From the NCBI RefSeq assembly GCF_017488845.2, contig NZ_CP083374.1:157501-221500 (forward strand): a DNA stretch of 64,000 nt. Reading direction: 5' to 3'. Both the position numbers and the translations under genes were made by a program. Under the pieces are notes generated by a model. It made no database searches and was not told where the DNA came from. It saw nothing but the letters and a program-made list of their open reading frames with translations. The DNA is from Ensifer canadensis (GTDB lineage Bacteria > Pseudomonadota > Alphaproteobacteria > Rhizobiales > Rhizobiaceae). Shown here one piece after another: positions 25,264 through 35,192 of the stretch (the first letter of the stretch is position 1; every line of letters begins with the position of its first letter).

Positions 25264-26655
25264 TCATGCGGTGACCTTCGGCCATGGCCGCTGTTGCGGA
25301 CGCAGGGTCTCGAATGCTCGTGCAAGGCGCAAGACCCCGATATCGTCAAACTGCTGGCCGATGATCTGAAGCCCGATCGGCAAACCGCTGGCAGTATAGC
25401 CGCAATTGACCGAAATCGCGGGCTGTCCACCCATGTTCACCGCGACCGTAAAGGCGATGTGCTCGAACGGCTTCTGTGGGTCATTGATCGGCGAGGCCCA
25501 TTCGGCGGGATAGGACGCGGTCGGTGCCGTTGGCGAGAGGATGAAATCAAAACCGGTCAACGCCGCATGGATGGCGTTGCGCATGGCGTCGATCTGGGCG
25601 AAGCCGGTATAGACGTCGCGGCCGGAAAAATCCTTGGCCGTCTCGATCCAGTTGAAGATGTAGGGCAGTATCTGCGCCTGCTGTTCCGGCGAAAGACGCG
25701 AGACGTCTTCCCAACCGCGCGCACGCCAGAAGCGATCGAGGCCATCGATCATCTCGCGGGTGAGGAAGGGCTCGACAGGCTCAATGATGACACCGGCGTC
25801 CGCGAAGAGTTTTGCCGCTTGGCTGACCGCCTGCTCGGTTTCCGCGCTAACCGCCTGGCCAAAGCCGGCATCGAGCCAGAGGCCGATCTTCAATCCCCTG
25901 ACATCGCGTTTAAGGTCGAGCCAGGGGATATCGGCATAGGGCAACGACATGGTGTCGCGTGCATCCGGCTTCGACAAAACGGACATGTAAAGCGCCGTAT
26001 CGGCGACAGTGCGGGTCATCGGCCCGGCGACGCGGCCGATGAACGGCGGATTGATCGGGATCCGGCCCGCCGAAGGCTTCAGACCAACGACGCCGCACCA
26101 GCCGGCCGGCAGGCGGACGGAACCGCCGATATCGGTGCCGATATGGAGCGGACCGTAGCCGGCGGCTGCGGCCGCACCTGCTCCGGCGCTCGAACCGCCG
26201 GGATTGGTCGACAGGTCCCAGGGATTGCGCGCCAGCTTGTGAAAACTGGAAAGGCCGGAAGACAGCATGCCGTAATCAGGCATGGTGGTCTTGGCCAGAA
26301 TGACGCCACCCGCCTCGCGGGTGCGCGCCGCCGGCGGCGCATCGGTCAGGGCCGGCACCAGCGGCACGGCCGCGCAGCCAAGCGGCACAGCCGTTCCCTT
26401 TGTCGCAATGTTCTCCTTGATCGTCACCGGCACGCCATCGATCGCGCCCAGAGGCTCACCCTTGCCCCAACGTGCCTCGGACGCCTTCGCCGCCTTGCGC
26501 GCCTCGTCCGGATCGTAGGCCCAAAGCGCATTGAGTTTCGGCTCGGATGCATCGATGCGCGCGATGACAGCATCGACGACTTCGACGGGAGAGAGCTTTC
26601 GCAGGCGGTAAGCCTCGACAAGATCGACGGCGGTGAAATCGGCAAGATCGGACAT
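25264..26655 (-). CDS. Amidase signature family amidase
   Basis: A 463-residue amidase-signature enzyme that hydrolyses a carboxamide to acid plus amine or ammonia. The Ser-cisSer-Lys triad is visible: Lys80 in VPVTIKENIA, Ser155 in NPGGSSAGAG and Ser179 in GTDIGGSVRLPA. The C-terminus QPAISVNCGYTASGLPIGLQ is typical. The ATG at 26655 starts the conserved region; an upstream in-frame start would begin in the ABC gene's 3' flank. It follows the dipeptide-type importer ATPase by 57 bp, so the importer probably brings in the amide or a peptide-like compound for it. Confidence 0.9.
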   Translation of the reverse strand: MSDLADFTAVDLVEAYRLRKLSPVEVVDAVIARIDASEPKLNALWAYDPDEARKAAKASEARWGKGEPLGAIDGVPVTIKENIATKGTAVPLGCAAVPLVPALTDAPPAARTREAGGVILAKTTMPDYGMLSSGLSSFHKLARNPWDLSTNPGGSSAGAGAAAAAGYGPLHIGTDIGGSVRLPAGWCGVVGLKPSAGRIPINPPFIGRVAGPMTRTVADTALYMSVLSKPDARDTMSLPYADIPWLDLKRDVRGLKIGLWLDAGFGQAVSAETEQAVSQAAKLFADAGVIIEPVEPFLTREMIDGLDRFWRARGWEDVSRLSPEQQAQILPYIFNWIETAKDFSGRDVYTGFAQIDAMRNAIHAALTGFDFILSPTAPTASYPAEWASPINDPQKPFEHIAFTVAVNMGGQPAISVNCGYTASGLPIGLQIIGQQFDDIGVLRLARAFETLRPQQRPWPKVTA

Positions 26656-26712
26656 GGGCAATAATTCCTGCAACAAGAGCAACTCCGGAGAATTGCAGAA
26701 TTTCAAAGAGTT

Positions 26713-27687
26713 CTAGGCAAAGTGACAGCGGGCGGACCAGGCCGGCGTCACCGGCTTGGCCATGGGCGTTTGGGCGAGACAGATATCCTGCCTGCGCGGA
26801 CAGACGGCGGCATAGGCGCAGCCCTCTGAGGTCGTGGCGGTATGGACAGGCGTTTGCGGCGGGGCGTTCGACCGGACCCGCTTGCGGCGTCCGGCAAAGG
26901 GTTTCGGCACGGCGGCGACAAGCGCCTGCGTGTAGGGGTGACGCGGGTTGTCGAACACCTCGTTGGTCGGTCCCTCCTCGACGATCCGCCCGAGATGCAT
27001 GACGGCGACCCGGTCGGTGATGGCGCGAACCACGCCCAGATCGTGGCTGATAAACAGATAGGAGAGCCCGAGCCTCTCCTGCAGATCCATCATCAGGTTC
27101 AGCACCTGCGCCTGGATCGAGACGTCGAGCGCCGAAACCGGTTCGTCGGCAACAATCAGCGCCGGTCGGGTGATGAGTGCGCGCGCAATGGCAATACGCT
27201 GGCGCTGGCCACCGGAAAACTCGTGCGGATACTTGTCGACTGACGCCAAGGGCAAGCCGACCGCCTCCAGCACCTCCTCAACGCGCCGGTTGCGCTCAAG
27301 CGCGCTGGTTCCGCGTTCCAGTGAGACGATGGGTTCGCAGATGATGGTCCGCACCGTGTGGCGCGGATCGAGTGACCCGTAGGGATCCTGGAAGATCGCC
27401 TGAAATCCCTTGCGCGCCTCCCGCAACTCTGATCGGTCCAGCGAATAGATATCCTTGCCGGCAATGGTAACCTGCCCCGATTGCGGGCGTTCAAGCCCCA
27501 TGACGGCGCGCGCAAGGGTCGATTTTCCCGAGCCGCTTTCGCCAACGATGCCGAGGCTCTTGCCGGCGCCAAGCTCGACGCTGACACCGTGCAGCACGCG
27601 CAAGCTGGTCTGCTTGGAAAAGATCGATGGGCGCGGCAACTGGTACTCGCGCACCAGATCGATGGTCCTCAGAATGACATCGCTCAT
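26713..27687 (-). CDS. Dipeptide/oligopeptide-type ABC transporter ATP-binding protein (DppF/OppF-like)
   Basis: This 324-residue ATPase subunit has Walker A ([16 protein letters not shown]), the Q-loop FQDPYGSLDPRHT, signature LSGGQ in the form EFSGGQRQRIAIARAL, Walker B LIVADEPVSALD, and the C-terminal oligopeptide-transporter extension (RHPYTQALVAAVPKP) with four cysteines near the end. It energises import of the ligand bound by the operon's substrate-binding protein. It overlaps its DppD-like partner by four bases. Confidence 0.92.
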   Translation of the reverse strand: MSDVILRTIDLVREYQLPRPSIFSKQTSLRVLHGVSVELGAGKSLGIVGESGSGKSTLARAVMGLERPQSGQVTIAGKDIYSLDRSELREARKGFQAIFQDPYGSLDPRHTVRTIICEPIVSLERGTSALERNRRVEEVLEAVGLPLASVDKYPHEFSGGQRQRIAIARALITRPALIVADEPVSALDVSIQAQVLNLMMDLQERLGLSYLFISHDLGVVRAITDRVAVMHLGRIVEEGPTNEVFDNPRHPYTQALVAAVPKPFAGRRKRVRSNAPPQTPVHTATTSEGCAYAAVCPRRQDICLAQTPMAKPVTPAWSARCHFA

Positions 27688-28697
27688 GGTGCCACCATCC
27701 TTTCGCGTGGATGAAAGCAGGCGGCGCGATGCTCCACATTACTGTCGGTATCGATCAGATCCAGTGGCGGTATCGCCCGCCGACAGTCGGGCTGAACGAA
27801 GGCGCAACGCTCAGCAAAGGAACAATGAGCCGGCCGCGCAAAGGGATCGGGGACGATGCCCGGGATTGCGTTCAGCCTTGGCCTTCCTCCGGTCTGGCGC
27901 GGAGCAAGAGCAGCTCCGTGCGGAGACGCGGCGAACAGGCCCCTCGCATAGGGATGCGCCATGCGCGCGAATACGTCGTCGGTGCGCCCCGTTTCGATGA
28001 CGCGCCCGGCATACATGACGGCGATACGGTCGGTCATTTCCGAGACGACACCGAGATCGTGGGTGATCAGCATCAGTGCCGTGCCGGTGTCTTCGATCAG
28101 GTCGTCGAGCAGATCGAGGATCTGTGCCTGCACCGTCACGTCGAGCGCGGTCGTCGGCTCGTCGGCAATCAACAGGTCCGGTTCGCAGGCGATCGCCATG
28201 GCGATCATCACGCGCTGCCGCTGGCCGCCGGAGAGTTGATGCGGGTAGAGGTCCAGATTGAAGCGCGGCGCCGGCAGACCAACCCTGTCCAGCAAGGATC
28301 GCGCCTTCTTTTCCGCATCGGCTCTGGTTTCGCCAAAATGAAGGCGTCGCCCTTCGGCGATCTGGGCGCCGATCGACTTGACCGGGTTGAGGGCGGTCAT
28401 CGGCTCCTGAAAGATCATCGCAATGCGCCGGCCGCGATATCTGCAGAATTCGGCTTCGGGCAGATCTGCGAGGTTGCGGCCATCGAACATCAACTCGCCG
28501 CGCACCCGCATGCGCTGCGGCAGCAGTCCCATCACGGCGAGCGCCGTCATGGATTTGCCGCTGCCGGATTCTCCGACGATACCGAGGCGTTCGCCGCGAT
28601 TGAGCTCAAGATCGACATCGCAAACGATATCGACCTGGGTCATGCCCGCTGACAGCTCGACCGACATTCCGACCATTCGTAGCAAGGGTGCCGTCAT
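27684..28697 (-). CDS. Dipeptide/oligopeptide-type ABC transporter ATP-binding protein (DppD/OppD-like)
   Basis: A 337-residue ATPase with Walker [34 protein letters not shown], signature [17 protein letters not shown], Walker [15 protein letters not shown], and the [12 protein letters not shown] tail. The Cys-rich C-terminal end ([18 protein letters not shown]) matches the iron-sulfur-like motif seen in many OppD/DppD proteins. It forms a heterodimer with the following ATPase. Its start overlaps the preceding permease stop by four bases. Confidence 0.92.
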   Translation of the reverse strand: MTAPLLRMVGMSVELSAGMTQVDIVCDVDLELNRGERLGIVGESGSGKSMTALAVMGLLPQRMRVRGELMFDGRNLADLPEAEFCRYRGRRIAMIFQEPMTALNPVKSIGAQIAEGRRLHFGETRADAEKKARSLLDRVGLPAPRFNLDLYPHQLSGGQRQRVMIAMAIACEPDLLIADEPTTALDVTVQAQILDLLDDLIEDTGTALMLITHDLGVVSEMTDRIAVMYAGRVIETGRTDDVFARMAHPYARGLFAASPHGAALAPRQTGGRPRLNAIPGIVPDPFARPAHCSFAERCAFVQPDCRRAIPPLDLIDTDSNVEHRAACFHPRERMVAP

Positions 28698-29554
28698 CTT
28701 TGTCGCCTCACGCGCGGATCGAGAATGTCGCGCAGGCCATCACCGAGGAGGTTGAGGCCGAGCACGGCGAACGTGATCGCAAGTCCCGGGAAGATGGCGA
28801 GCCATGGGGCCTGATAGATGAAGGTCTGGGCATCGTTCAGCATCTTGCCCCAGCTTGGCATCGGTGGCTGGGTGCCAAGACCGACATAGGAAAGCCCAGC
28901 TTCTGCAACGATTGCTAAGGCGAACTGGATCGTCACCTGGACCAGGAGCACGTGGTTGATGTTGGGCAGGATGTGCAGAAAGGTGATCGCCACGTCGCCG
29001 CGACCGGCGCAGCGGGCCGCCTGCACATATTCGCGCTTCCAAAGCCCCATCGAAGCGCCACGGGTCACGCGGGCAAAGACCGGAATGTTGAAGATGCCGA
29101 TGGCGATCATGGCATTGGTCGCGCCGGGGCCGAAGATGGCCGTGATGATGACCGCCGTCAGCAGTGCAGGAAAGGCAAAGGCAAGATCGCTCATGCGCAT
29201 GACCAGGCCATCGACCCAGCCGCCGCGGGCCGCAGCCCATGCACCGAGCGGCACGCCGATGCCGGCGCCGACGAGCACCGCGACGATCGAGACCGCGATC
29301 GAGTTGCGCGCCCCGGCCATGATCATCGACAGGATATCGCGGCCGAAATTGTCGGTGCCGAACCAATGGGCGAGGCTTGGTCCCTGAAGCTTGTCGCGGA
29401 AATTCATCGCCGTCGGCGAGAAGGGTGTCCAGACGGTGGAAACCACGGCCATCGCAATGAGGATGGCGGTGACCGTCAGGCCGAACATCAGGCTTCGGCT
29501 ACCAAAAAGCTTGGCCAACAGGCCTGGTTCCGAAGTGATTGCCGAGGTGCTCAT
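28694..29554 (-). CDS. Dipeptide-type ABC transporter permease (DppC-like)
   Basis: A 286-residue inner-membrane permease with about six spans. It has the DppC/OppC segments LAHWFGTDNFGRDILSMIMAG and GLSYVGLGTQPPMPSWG, and the EAA-type loop EYVQAARCAGRGDVAITFLH. The start at 29554 is coupled to the upstream permease stop (TGATG). A longer frame reaching back into that permease is spurious. Confidence 0.92.
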   Translation of the reverse strand: MSTSAITSEPGLLAKLFGSRSLMFGLTVTAILIAMAVVSTVWTPFSPTAMNFRDKLQGPSLAHWFGTDNFGRDILSMIMAGARNSIAVSIVAVLVGAGIGVPLGAWAAARGGWVDGLVMRMSDLAFAFPALLTAVIITAIFGPGATNAMIAIGIFNIPVFARVTRGASMGLWKREYVQAARCAGRGDVAITFLHILPNINHVLLVQVTIQFALAIVAEAGLSYVGLGTQPPMPSWGKMLNDAQTFIYQAPWLAIFPGLAITFAVLGLNLLGDGLRDILDPRVRRQR

Positions 29555-30504
29555 CAGTGGCCTCCCCTCGACAGGCGCGGATCCAGATAGCCGTAAACGA
29601 GATCCACGAGAAAATTGATGGTGATGACGGACGCGGCAAGCAGCGTCACGAGCGTCTGCACGGTCACCAGATCGCGCTGCGCGATCGCCTGAAAGACCAA
29701 CCGGCCGACACCCGGCAGATTGAAGACGTTCTCGATGATGATCGTGCCGGCAAGCAGAAACGAAAACTGCAGGCCGATGATGGTGACGACGGGGATGAGT
29801 GCGTTCGGCACCGCATGCCTCCAAAGCGCACCAGCGCGCGAGAGGCCCTTGGCGCGGGCAGTGCGGATGAAATCCTCCCCGAGCGTTTCGATGACGGCCG
29901 AGCGGGTGACGCGTCCGAGAATGGCGGCGAGTGGCAGGCCGAGCGCAAAGGCTGGAAGAATGAGCGAGTGGAGGCCGCTCCAGATACCGTCCTGCCAGCC
30001 GGCAAAGCCCGAGGCCGGAAACCATGCAAGTTTCAGCGCGAACAGCAAAATGAACAGAAGCGCGAGCCAGAAATTGGGGATGGCGACGCCAACTTGCGCG
30101 ATGCCCATGACGACCGTGTCGCCGGCCTTGCCGCGATTGGCCGCGGCATAGACGCCAATGGCGATCGCAACCACGACCGAGATCGCCATGGAGAGGAGAG
30201 CCAGGGGCAATGTCACCAGGATGCGGGGTCCGAGTAGTTCACGGATCGGCACCGAATAGGTGAGACTCATGCCGAAATCGCCGACGACAAAGCCACCGAT
30301 CCACTGGAGGTAGCGGATCCAGATTGGCTGATCGAGGCCCAGCTGCCGGTGCAGCGCCGCGATCGCATCCGGGTCGGCGTTCATGCCGAGCATCAGCACT
30401 GCCGGGTCGCCGGGCAGCACCTGCATCAGCAGAAAGACGATGATAGAGGCGACCAGGGTCGTCAATATGAGCGACACAAGGCGACCGCCAACAAAGGAAA
30501 TCAC
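29554..30504 (-). CDS. Dipeptide-type ABC transporter permease (DppB-like)
   Basis: A 316-residue permease with six spans, starting with the DppB-type MISFVGGRLVSLILTTLVAS and containing LPGDPAVLMLG, LGLDQPIWIRYLQWI and GDFGMSLTYSVPI. The EAA loop is EDFIRTARAKGLSRAGALWRH. It pairs with the DppC-like permease to form the channel. It lies 158 bp after the substrate-binding protein, with an RNA hairpin in the gap. Confidence 0.92.
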   Translation of the reverse strand: MISFVGGRLVSLILTTLVASIIVFLLMQVLPGDPAVLMLGMNADPDAIAALHRQLGLDQPIWIRYLQWIGGFVVGDFGMSLTYSVPIRELLGPRILVTLPLALLSMAISVVVAIAIGVYAAANRGKAGDTVVMGIAQVGVAIPNFWLALLFILLFALKLAWFPASGFAGWQDGIWSGLHSLILPAFALGLPLAAILGRVTRSAVIETLGEDFIRTARAKGLSRAGALWRHAVPNALIPVVTIIGLQFSFLLAGTIIIENVFNLPGVGRLVFQAIAQRDLVTVQTLVTLLAASVITINFLVDLVYGYLDPRLSRGGH

Positions 30505-30563
30505 ATCAACCTCCCGGAATGAGCGAGCGTTGACCGGCGCCGGGGACGGTCAACGGCTGATCT

Positions 30564-30595
30564 GCATCCGCCCCCATTTGTGGAGGGGCGGATGC
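30564..30595. promoter_or_regulatory. Intercistronic stem-loop between substrate-binding protein and permease
   Basis: Arms GCATCCGCCCC (30564-30574) and GGGGCGGATGC (30585-30595) form a perfect 11-bp stem in the gap after the binding-protein gene. Such hairpins commonly protect the upstream mRNA or partly terminate, allowing more binding protein than permease to be made. That role is inferred. Confidence 0.5.
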
Positions 30596-30662
30596 TGGAG
30601 CGGGATGAGGAAAAGTGTGTGCGGTTTTCAGCCCGCATACCGCTCCACCTCATGAGAAGCGA

Positions 30663-32138
30663 TCAATTCTCCCAGTAGGTCTGGGTCTGATCGTCCGCCG
30701 GCACCGGCATGTTCTTCCACAGACCCTTCACCTTCTTGTTCCAGACGCCGATCTTCGGAAGAGCGTAGAGGAAAACGTTCGGTTCATCGGCCGCCAGTTT
30801 ACGCTGAAGCTGGCCGACGAGATCGAGCTGCTCAGCTTCCGTCGACGCGAGCGTGAAGGACTTGTAGAGCGCCTTGTAGTCCGGGTTCTGGTAGTTGAAA
30901 TAGTATTTGTCGCGAGCGTAAATATCGAGATCGCGGGCTTCGGCGTGTGCGATGATCGTCGCGTCGAAATCCGAGTTCTTGAACACCTGGTCGAGCCATT
31001 GCGCGAACTCGATCGGAACGAGGTTCACCTTGACGCCGACTTCGCTGAGCATGGCCGCGATGATCTCGCCGCCGCGCCGGGCATAGGCGGGTGGCGGCAG
31101 CATGATGGTCATTTCCAGACCTTCGACACCGGCCTCCTGCAGCAGTTGCTGCGCTTTGCCCGGGTCATAGGGATAGGTTTCGTTCAGATCGACATAGCCG
31201 GGCTCCACCGGGGAATAATGCGAACCGATCGTCTCGCCGAAGCCCGAATAGGTGCCTTCGACCAGGGTCTTCCGGTCGATCGCATGGGCAAGCGCCTGAC
31301 GAACCCTGACGTCGTCAAACGGCTTGCGCGCATTGTTCAGCGCAAGAACCACCTTGCCGGAGGTGCTGCCGACCTCGACCTGGAGGTTGGGATCGCTTTG
31401 GAACTGGCTGACGAGTTCGGCGGCCTGGAACATCGGGAACGCATCGACGTTGCCGGCAAGAACGGCGGCTGCGGCTGCGGATGGGTCGCTGATGAACTTG
31501 AAGGTGACTTCCGTCAGCTTGGCCGGTTCGCCCCAGTAATCGGCGTTCTTGTTCAGCACGACCTTGTCGCCCTTCGCCCATTCCTTGAACGCGTAGGGGC
31601 CAGTACCGACAGGCTTGGTCTTGTTGTCGGCGGCCGATGACGGCGCGATCATGACCGCGTCACCCCATGCCATGTTGAACAGGAAGTTGGATGCCGGGCG
31701 CTTCAGGGTCACGACTGCGGTTGCCGGATCCGGGCACTCGGTCTTTTCGATCGGCTCGAAGAGGCCCTTCTGCGCATTGGTAGAGTCCGCTGCGACGGCG
31801 CGCTCATAGGAGAATTTGACGATCGAGCAGTCGAAGGGCGTGCCGTCGTGGAACTTGACGCCCTGACGAAGCTTGAACGTGTAGCTCTTCTGATCGTCGG
31901 AGATAGCCCAGCTCTCGGCCAGGAGCGGCTTGACGGTGCCATCTTCAACCACGCGCACCAGACCTTCGAACAGGTTGCCGTAGGTGATGTAGCGGATCGG
32001 CGCGGCGGCGCCCGCGGTCGGGTCGAGGCCCGGCGGTTCCAGCACCTGGCCGACGGTAATCGTGTCCTTGGCCATGGCTGTGGTCAGCGATGCGGCGATG
32101 AAGCACGAAGCAAGTGCCCATTTCGTCAAGTTAAGCAT
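30663..32138 (-). CDS. ABC transporter substrate-binding protein, family 5
   Basis: A 491-residue periplasmic binding protein with a Sec signal peptide (MLNLTKWALASCFIAASLTT, cleaved near AMA/KDT). Family 5 features include LAESWAISDDQKSYTFKLRQ, GVKFHDGTPFDC, and VRQALAHAIDRKTLVEGTYS. It should capture the ligand, a peptide, amide or similar amphipathic molecule, for the permease pair downstream. It is the first importer gene, 138 bp after an SDR gene, and could have its own promoter. Confidence 0.92.
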   Translation of the reverse strand: MLNLTKWALASCFIAASLTTAMAKDTITVGQVLEPPGLDPTAGAAAPIRYITYGNLFEGLVRVVEDGTVKPLLAESWAISDDQKSYTFKLRQGVKFHDGTPFDCSIVKFSYERAVAADSTNAQKGLFEPIEKTECPDPATAVVTLKRPASNFLFNMAWGDAVMIAPSSAADNKTKPVGTGPYAFKEWAKGDKVVLNKNADYWGEPAKLTEVTFKFISDPSAAAAAVLAGNVDAFPMFQAAELVSQFQSDPNLQVEVGSTSGKVVLALNNARKPFDDVRVRQALAHAIDRKTLVEGTYSGFGETIGSHYSPVEPGYVDLNETYPYDPGKAQQLLQEAGVEGLEMTIMLPPPAYARRGGEIIAAMLSEVGVKVNLVPIEFAQWLDQVFKNSDFDATIIAHAEARDLDIYARDKYYFNYQNPDYKALYKSFTLASTEAEQLDLVGQLQRKLAADEPNVFLYALPKIGVWNKKVKGLWKNMPVPADDQTQTYWEN

Positions 32139-32276
32139 GGTTCCCCTGCTTTGCGGTTTGGTTGTTTATGGTCCCACTGCATGTTTCCATTAATCGCATC
32201 CGATTGAAGGAAACCTGCAGTCAATCAAAGTGCCGCGACTTTCGTGCGCCCTAAGAGACGCGCGGCGCTGTCGTCA

Positions 32277-33023
32277 TCAGATCGAACGCCCGCCATCGAC
32301 GTCAAGTGCAACGCCGGTGATCATAGACGCCTGCGGCGATGCGACGAAGGCGGCGGCCTCGGCGAGATCCTCGGGCTTCAGCAACCGGCCCAACGGAATG
32401 GAATCGCGGAACTTCTGGCGAATTTCCTCGGTATCCTCGCCCATGAAGGTCGTCAAAAGCGGCGTCTCGCCGGCAACCGGATTGAGGGCAACGACGCGAA
32501 TGTTGAACGGAGCAAGTTCGATCGCCAGCGCCTTGGTCGCGGAGACCACCCAGCCCTTCGTCGCATTGTACCAGGCAAGGTTCGGCCGCGGCCGGTTGGC
32601 GCCAGTCGAGGCGATATTGACGATCACGCCTGTCTTGTTCTGTTTCATGTGCGGCAGCAGCGCGCGCGTCATGAGATAGACGCCACGCACGTTGACGCCG
32701 AGGATCCTGTCGAACTCGTCCGGCTCCACCAGCTCGGCGTTTTGTGGCTTGTGGCCGATGCCGGCATTGTTGATGAGAATGTCGACGCGGCCGAACTTCT
32801 CGAGGCTCGCGGCAACGGCGGCGTCGACGTCCGATGATTTGGAGATGTCGCATACGACGGCAAACGCATTGCTGCCGAGTTGCTTGGCCACGCGCTCGGC
32901 CCCTGCGGCATCGCGGTCGACAACGACCACCTTGGCACCGCCGTCGATGAAACGCTTCGCAATGCCCTCGCCGAAACCGGAGCCTGCACCGGTGATGAGA
33001 GCGATCTTACCTTCTAGTGACAC
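32277..33023 (-). CDS. Short-chain dehydrogenase/reductase
   Basis: A 248-residue classical SDR: cofactor motif TGAGSGFGEGIAKRF, acidic VVVDRD suggesting NAD(H), DILINNAGIG, catalytic Ser in NIASTGANRP and Tyr/Lys in WYNATKG, and C-terminal GVALDVDGGRSI. It interconverts an alcohol and a ketone. It is 20 bp after an aldehyde dehydrogenase gene in the same direction and precedes the importer, so it likely works on an intermediate of the imported compound. Confidence 0.88.
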   Translation of the reverse strand: MSLEGKIALITGAGSGFGEGIAKRFIDGGAKVVVVDRDAAGAERVAKQLGSNAFAVVCDISKSSDVDAAVAASLEKFGRVDILINNAGIGHKPQNAELVEPDEFDRILGVNVRGVYLMTRALLPHMKQNKTGVIVNIASTGANRPRPNLAWYNATKGWVVSATKALAIELAPFNIRVVALNPVAGETPLLTTFMGEDTEEIRQKFRDSIPLGRLLKPEDLAEAAAFVASPQASMITGVALDVDGGRSI

Positions 33024-33043
33024 TTGTTCCTCCCGACGCTGAA

Positions 33044-34483
33044 CTAGCCGTGGTAAACCGAGATGGTTTTCATGCTGGCGAAGCCGTAGAGGGCTTCGAA
33101 ACCCTTCTCGCGGCCATGGCCCGATTTCTTGACGCCGCCGAAGGGCAGCTCGACGCCGCCGCCGGCGCCATAATTGTTGACGAAGACCTGACCGGCGTGG
33201 ACGGCGCGCGCCATGCGCAGCTGCCTACCACCGTCGTTTGTCCATACCCCGCAGACGAGACCATAGGCGGTGCCGTTTGCGAGGCGAACGGCCTCCTCTT
33301 CGCTGTCGAACGGCATGATCACCTGGACCGGGCCGAAGATTTCGTCCTGTACCGTGCGGTGCTCGTGCGGCACGTCGCGTAGCAATGTCGGTGCGACATA
33401 GGCGCCGTCAGCGGGTGCGTCGGCGACGATCTCGCCCTCAGCCGCGATCTTCAGGCCATCCTTGGCGGCATCGGCAAGGAAGCCCTCGATGATCGCCTTT
33501 TGCCTATGCGAGACCACCGGGCCAAGCGACAGATCGGCGCTGGCCGGTCCGACCCTGAGCGCGCGATATCTTTCGCTCATCTGCGCCACGACGTCTTCGT
33601 AGATGGCGCGCTCGACGAGGATGCGTGACGAGGCCGAACAGGTCTGCCCGGCGTTCTGGATCCCGGCGTTGACCAGGAATGGCATGGCACGGTCGAGGTC
33701 CGCATCGGCAAAGACGATCTGCGCCGACTTGCCGCCGAGTTCGAGCGTCACCGGCACGGCATTCTTCGCCGCCGCCGCCTGCACCATCTCACCGGTGCGC
33801 ACCGAACCGGTAAACGAGATGTGGTTGACATCAGGGTGTTCGGAAAGCGCGGCACCCGCCTCCGCGCCCAGCCCGGTGACGACGTTCAGCGCTCCGGGTG
33901 GCAGGCCCTCTTCTTCGGCAATGCGTGCAAATTCCAGGATTGTCAGGCACGCCTCCTCGGCCGGCTTGACCACGGCCGCATTGCCCATGGCAAGGGCTGC
34001 GCCGAGGCTGCGACCAAGGATCTGCATCGGATAGTTCCACGGGATGATATGACCCGTAACCCCATGCGGCTCGTAAATGGTCAGCACGGTAAAGCCGTTC
34101 TGATAGGGGATGGTGTCGCCATGCACCTTGTCGGCGGCGCCGCCATAGAACTCCAGATAGCGCGCGAGCGCGACGACGTCCGCCCGCGCCTGTGTCAGGG
34201 GCTTGCCGACATCCCGCGCTTCAAGCTCCGTCAAAAGGTCGATGTTGCGCAGCACTGCTGCCGAGATCCGGCTGAGCACCCGTCCGCGTTCGGTTGCCGT
34301 CATCTGCCCCCATTGGCCGCCAAGCGCCGAGCGCGCCGAGCGCACGGCCAGGTCGATGTCGTCCCGGTTTCCCCGGGCAATGCGCGCGAATATCTCACCG
34401 TTGGAGGGATCCCTGACGGCGATTTGCTCGCCGCCAATTGCGTCCTGCCACGTGTTCGCGATGAAATTGCCGTAAGTCTTCAC
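33044..34483 (-). CDS. Aldehyde dehydrogenase family protein
   Basis: A 479-residue NAD(P)-dependent aldehyde dehydrogenase. Motifs are IIPWNYPMQILGRSLGAALA, the catalytic Glu in LELGGKSAQIVFADAD, the Cys in GIQNAGQTCSASSRILV, and EIFGPVQVIMPF. The C-terminus PFGGVKKSGHGREKGFEALY is typical of betaine/aminobutyraldehyde-type members. It lies two bases from the GntR stop and 20 bp before the SDR, so the three form the promoter-proximal part of the leftward unit. Confidence 0.9.
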   Translation of the reverse strand: MKTYGNFIANTWQDAIGGEQIAVRDPSNGEIFARIARGNRDDIDLAVRSARSALGGQWGQMTATERGRVLSRISAAVLRNIDLLTELEARDVGKPLTQARADVVALARYLEFYGGAADKVHGDTIPYQNGFTVLTIYEPHGVTGHIIPWNYPMQILGRSLGAALAMGNAAVVKPAEEACLTILEFARIAEEEGLPPGALNVVTGLGAEAGAALSEHPDVNHISFTGSVRTGEMVQAAAAKNAVPVTLELGGKSAQIVFADADLDRAMPFLVNAGIQNAGQTCSASSRILVERAIYEDVVAQMSERYRALRVGPASADLSLGPVVSHRQKAIIEGFLADAAKDGLKIAAEGEIVADAPADGAYVAPTLLRDVPHEHRTVQDEIFGPVQVIMPFDSEEEAVRLANGTAYGLVCGVWTNDGGRQLRMARAVHAGQVFVNNYGAGGGVELPFGGVKKSGHGREKGFEALYGFASMKTISVYHG

Positions 34484-34484
34484 A

Positions 34485-35168
34485 TCATGCCTCGTTGTCA
34501 GTCTCGCCCTGCGGGAGGAGCGTTTTCAATCTCATGGCCGTCGCATGGATATGCGCGCGCGCCAGCTTCTCAGCCTGATCAGGGTCCCTTGCCGCTATCG
34601 CCTCGACAATGAGCCGATGCTCGGCAACGGCAGTGCTGGCGCGTTCGCTGGAAAGCGAAAAGGCCGGAGCGAAGACCTGCGATGTCATCCGCAGAAGCGG
34701 CCCCAGCGACGCCAGCGACGCATTGCGCGAAGCACTGACGATGGCCTCGTGAAAGACGACGTTGGACTGGGTGTAGGCGCCGGGATCCCAGCGCTCAACG
34801 ACCTTCTGCTGCTGATCGATCTGTTTCGCGAGTGCTTTGATTTCGGATGCTGTGGCGCGCTCGGCGGCATTGCGCGCCGCCACGCCGTCCATCGCCTCGC
34901 GCACGGCATAGGCATCGAGAAGTTTCGGCAGGTCGGCGGTGGCCACCCTGACACCGCTGCCCGGTTTGTTCACAACGAGCCCGTCGCGCTCCAGCACCCG
35001 CAAGGCCTCGCGAAGCGGCGTACGGCTGATGCCGAATTCGGCAGCGATCCGCTCCTGACGCAACGTCGCTCCAGGCGCATAGACGCCGGCATAGATGCGC
35101 TCGCGAAGCGCCTGGGCAACTTCGTCGAGCAGGCGCGACTGGCTTCGCCATTCAAAGGTTTGACTCAT
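34485..35168 (-). CDS. GntR family regulator, FCD (FadR) subfamily
   Basis: This 227-residue repressor-type protein has an N-terminal winged helix (LRQERIAAEFGISRTPLREA) and an all-helical FCD ligand domain with metal-binding candidates (Asp in DPGAYTQSNVVFHEAIVSAS and His in VAEHRLIVEAI, HIHA). Members respond to organic acids. The ATG at 35168 follows GGGAGGG. It is the first gene of the eleven-gene leftward unit, and a perfect operator-like palindrome sits inside its own promoter, so autoregulation and control of the downstream ALDH/SDR/importer genes is likely. Confidence 0.88.
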   Translation of the reverse strand: MSQTFEWRSQSRLLDEVAQALRERIYAGVYAPGATLRQERIAAEFGISRTPLREALRVLERDGLVVNKPGSGVRVATADLPKLLDAYAVREAMDGVAARNAAERATASEIKALAKQIDQQQKVVERWDPGAYTQSNVVFHEAIVSASRNASLASLGPLLRMTSQVFAPAFSLSSERASTAVAEHRLIVEAIAARDPDQAEKLARAHIHATAMRLKTLLPQGETDNEA

Positions 35169-35192
35169 CGATCCCTCCCAAGATCGAGGCAA

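Noticed and set aside
25063..26664. 533-codon plus-strand open frame
   Set aside because: It lies antisense to the amidase and leuB start; its translation is Arg/Gly/Asp-rich with no family resemblance, while the opposite strand encodes the full amidase triad.
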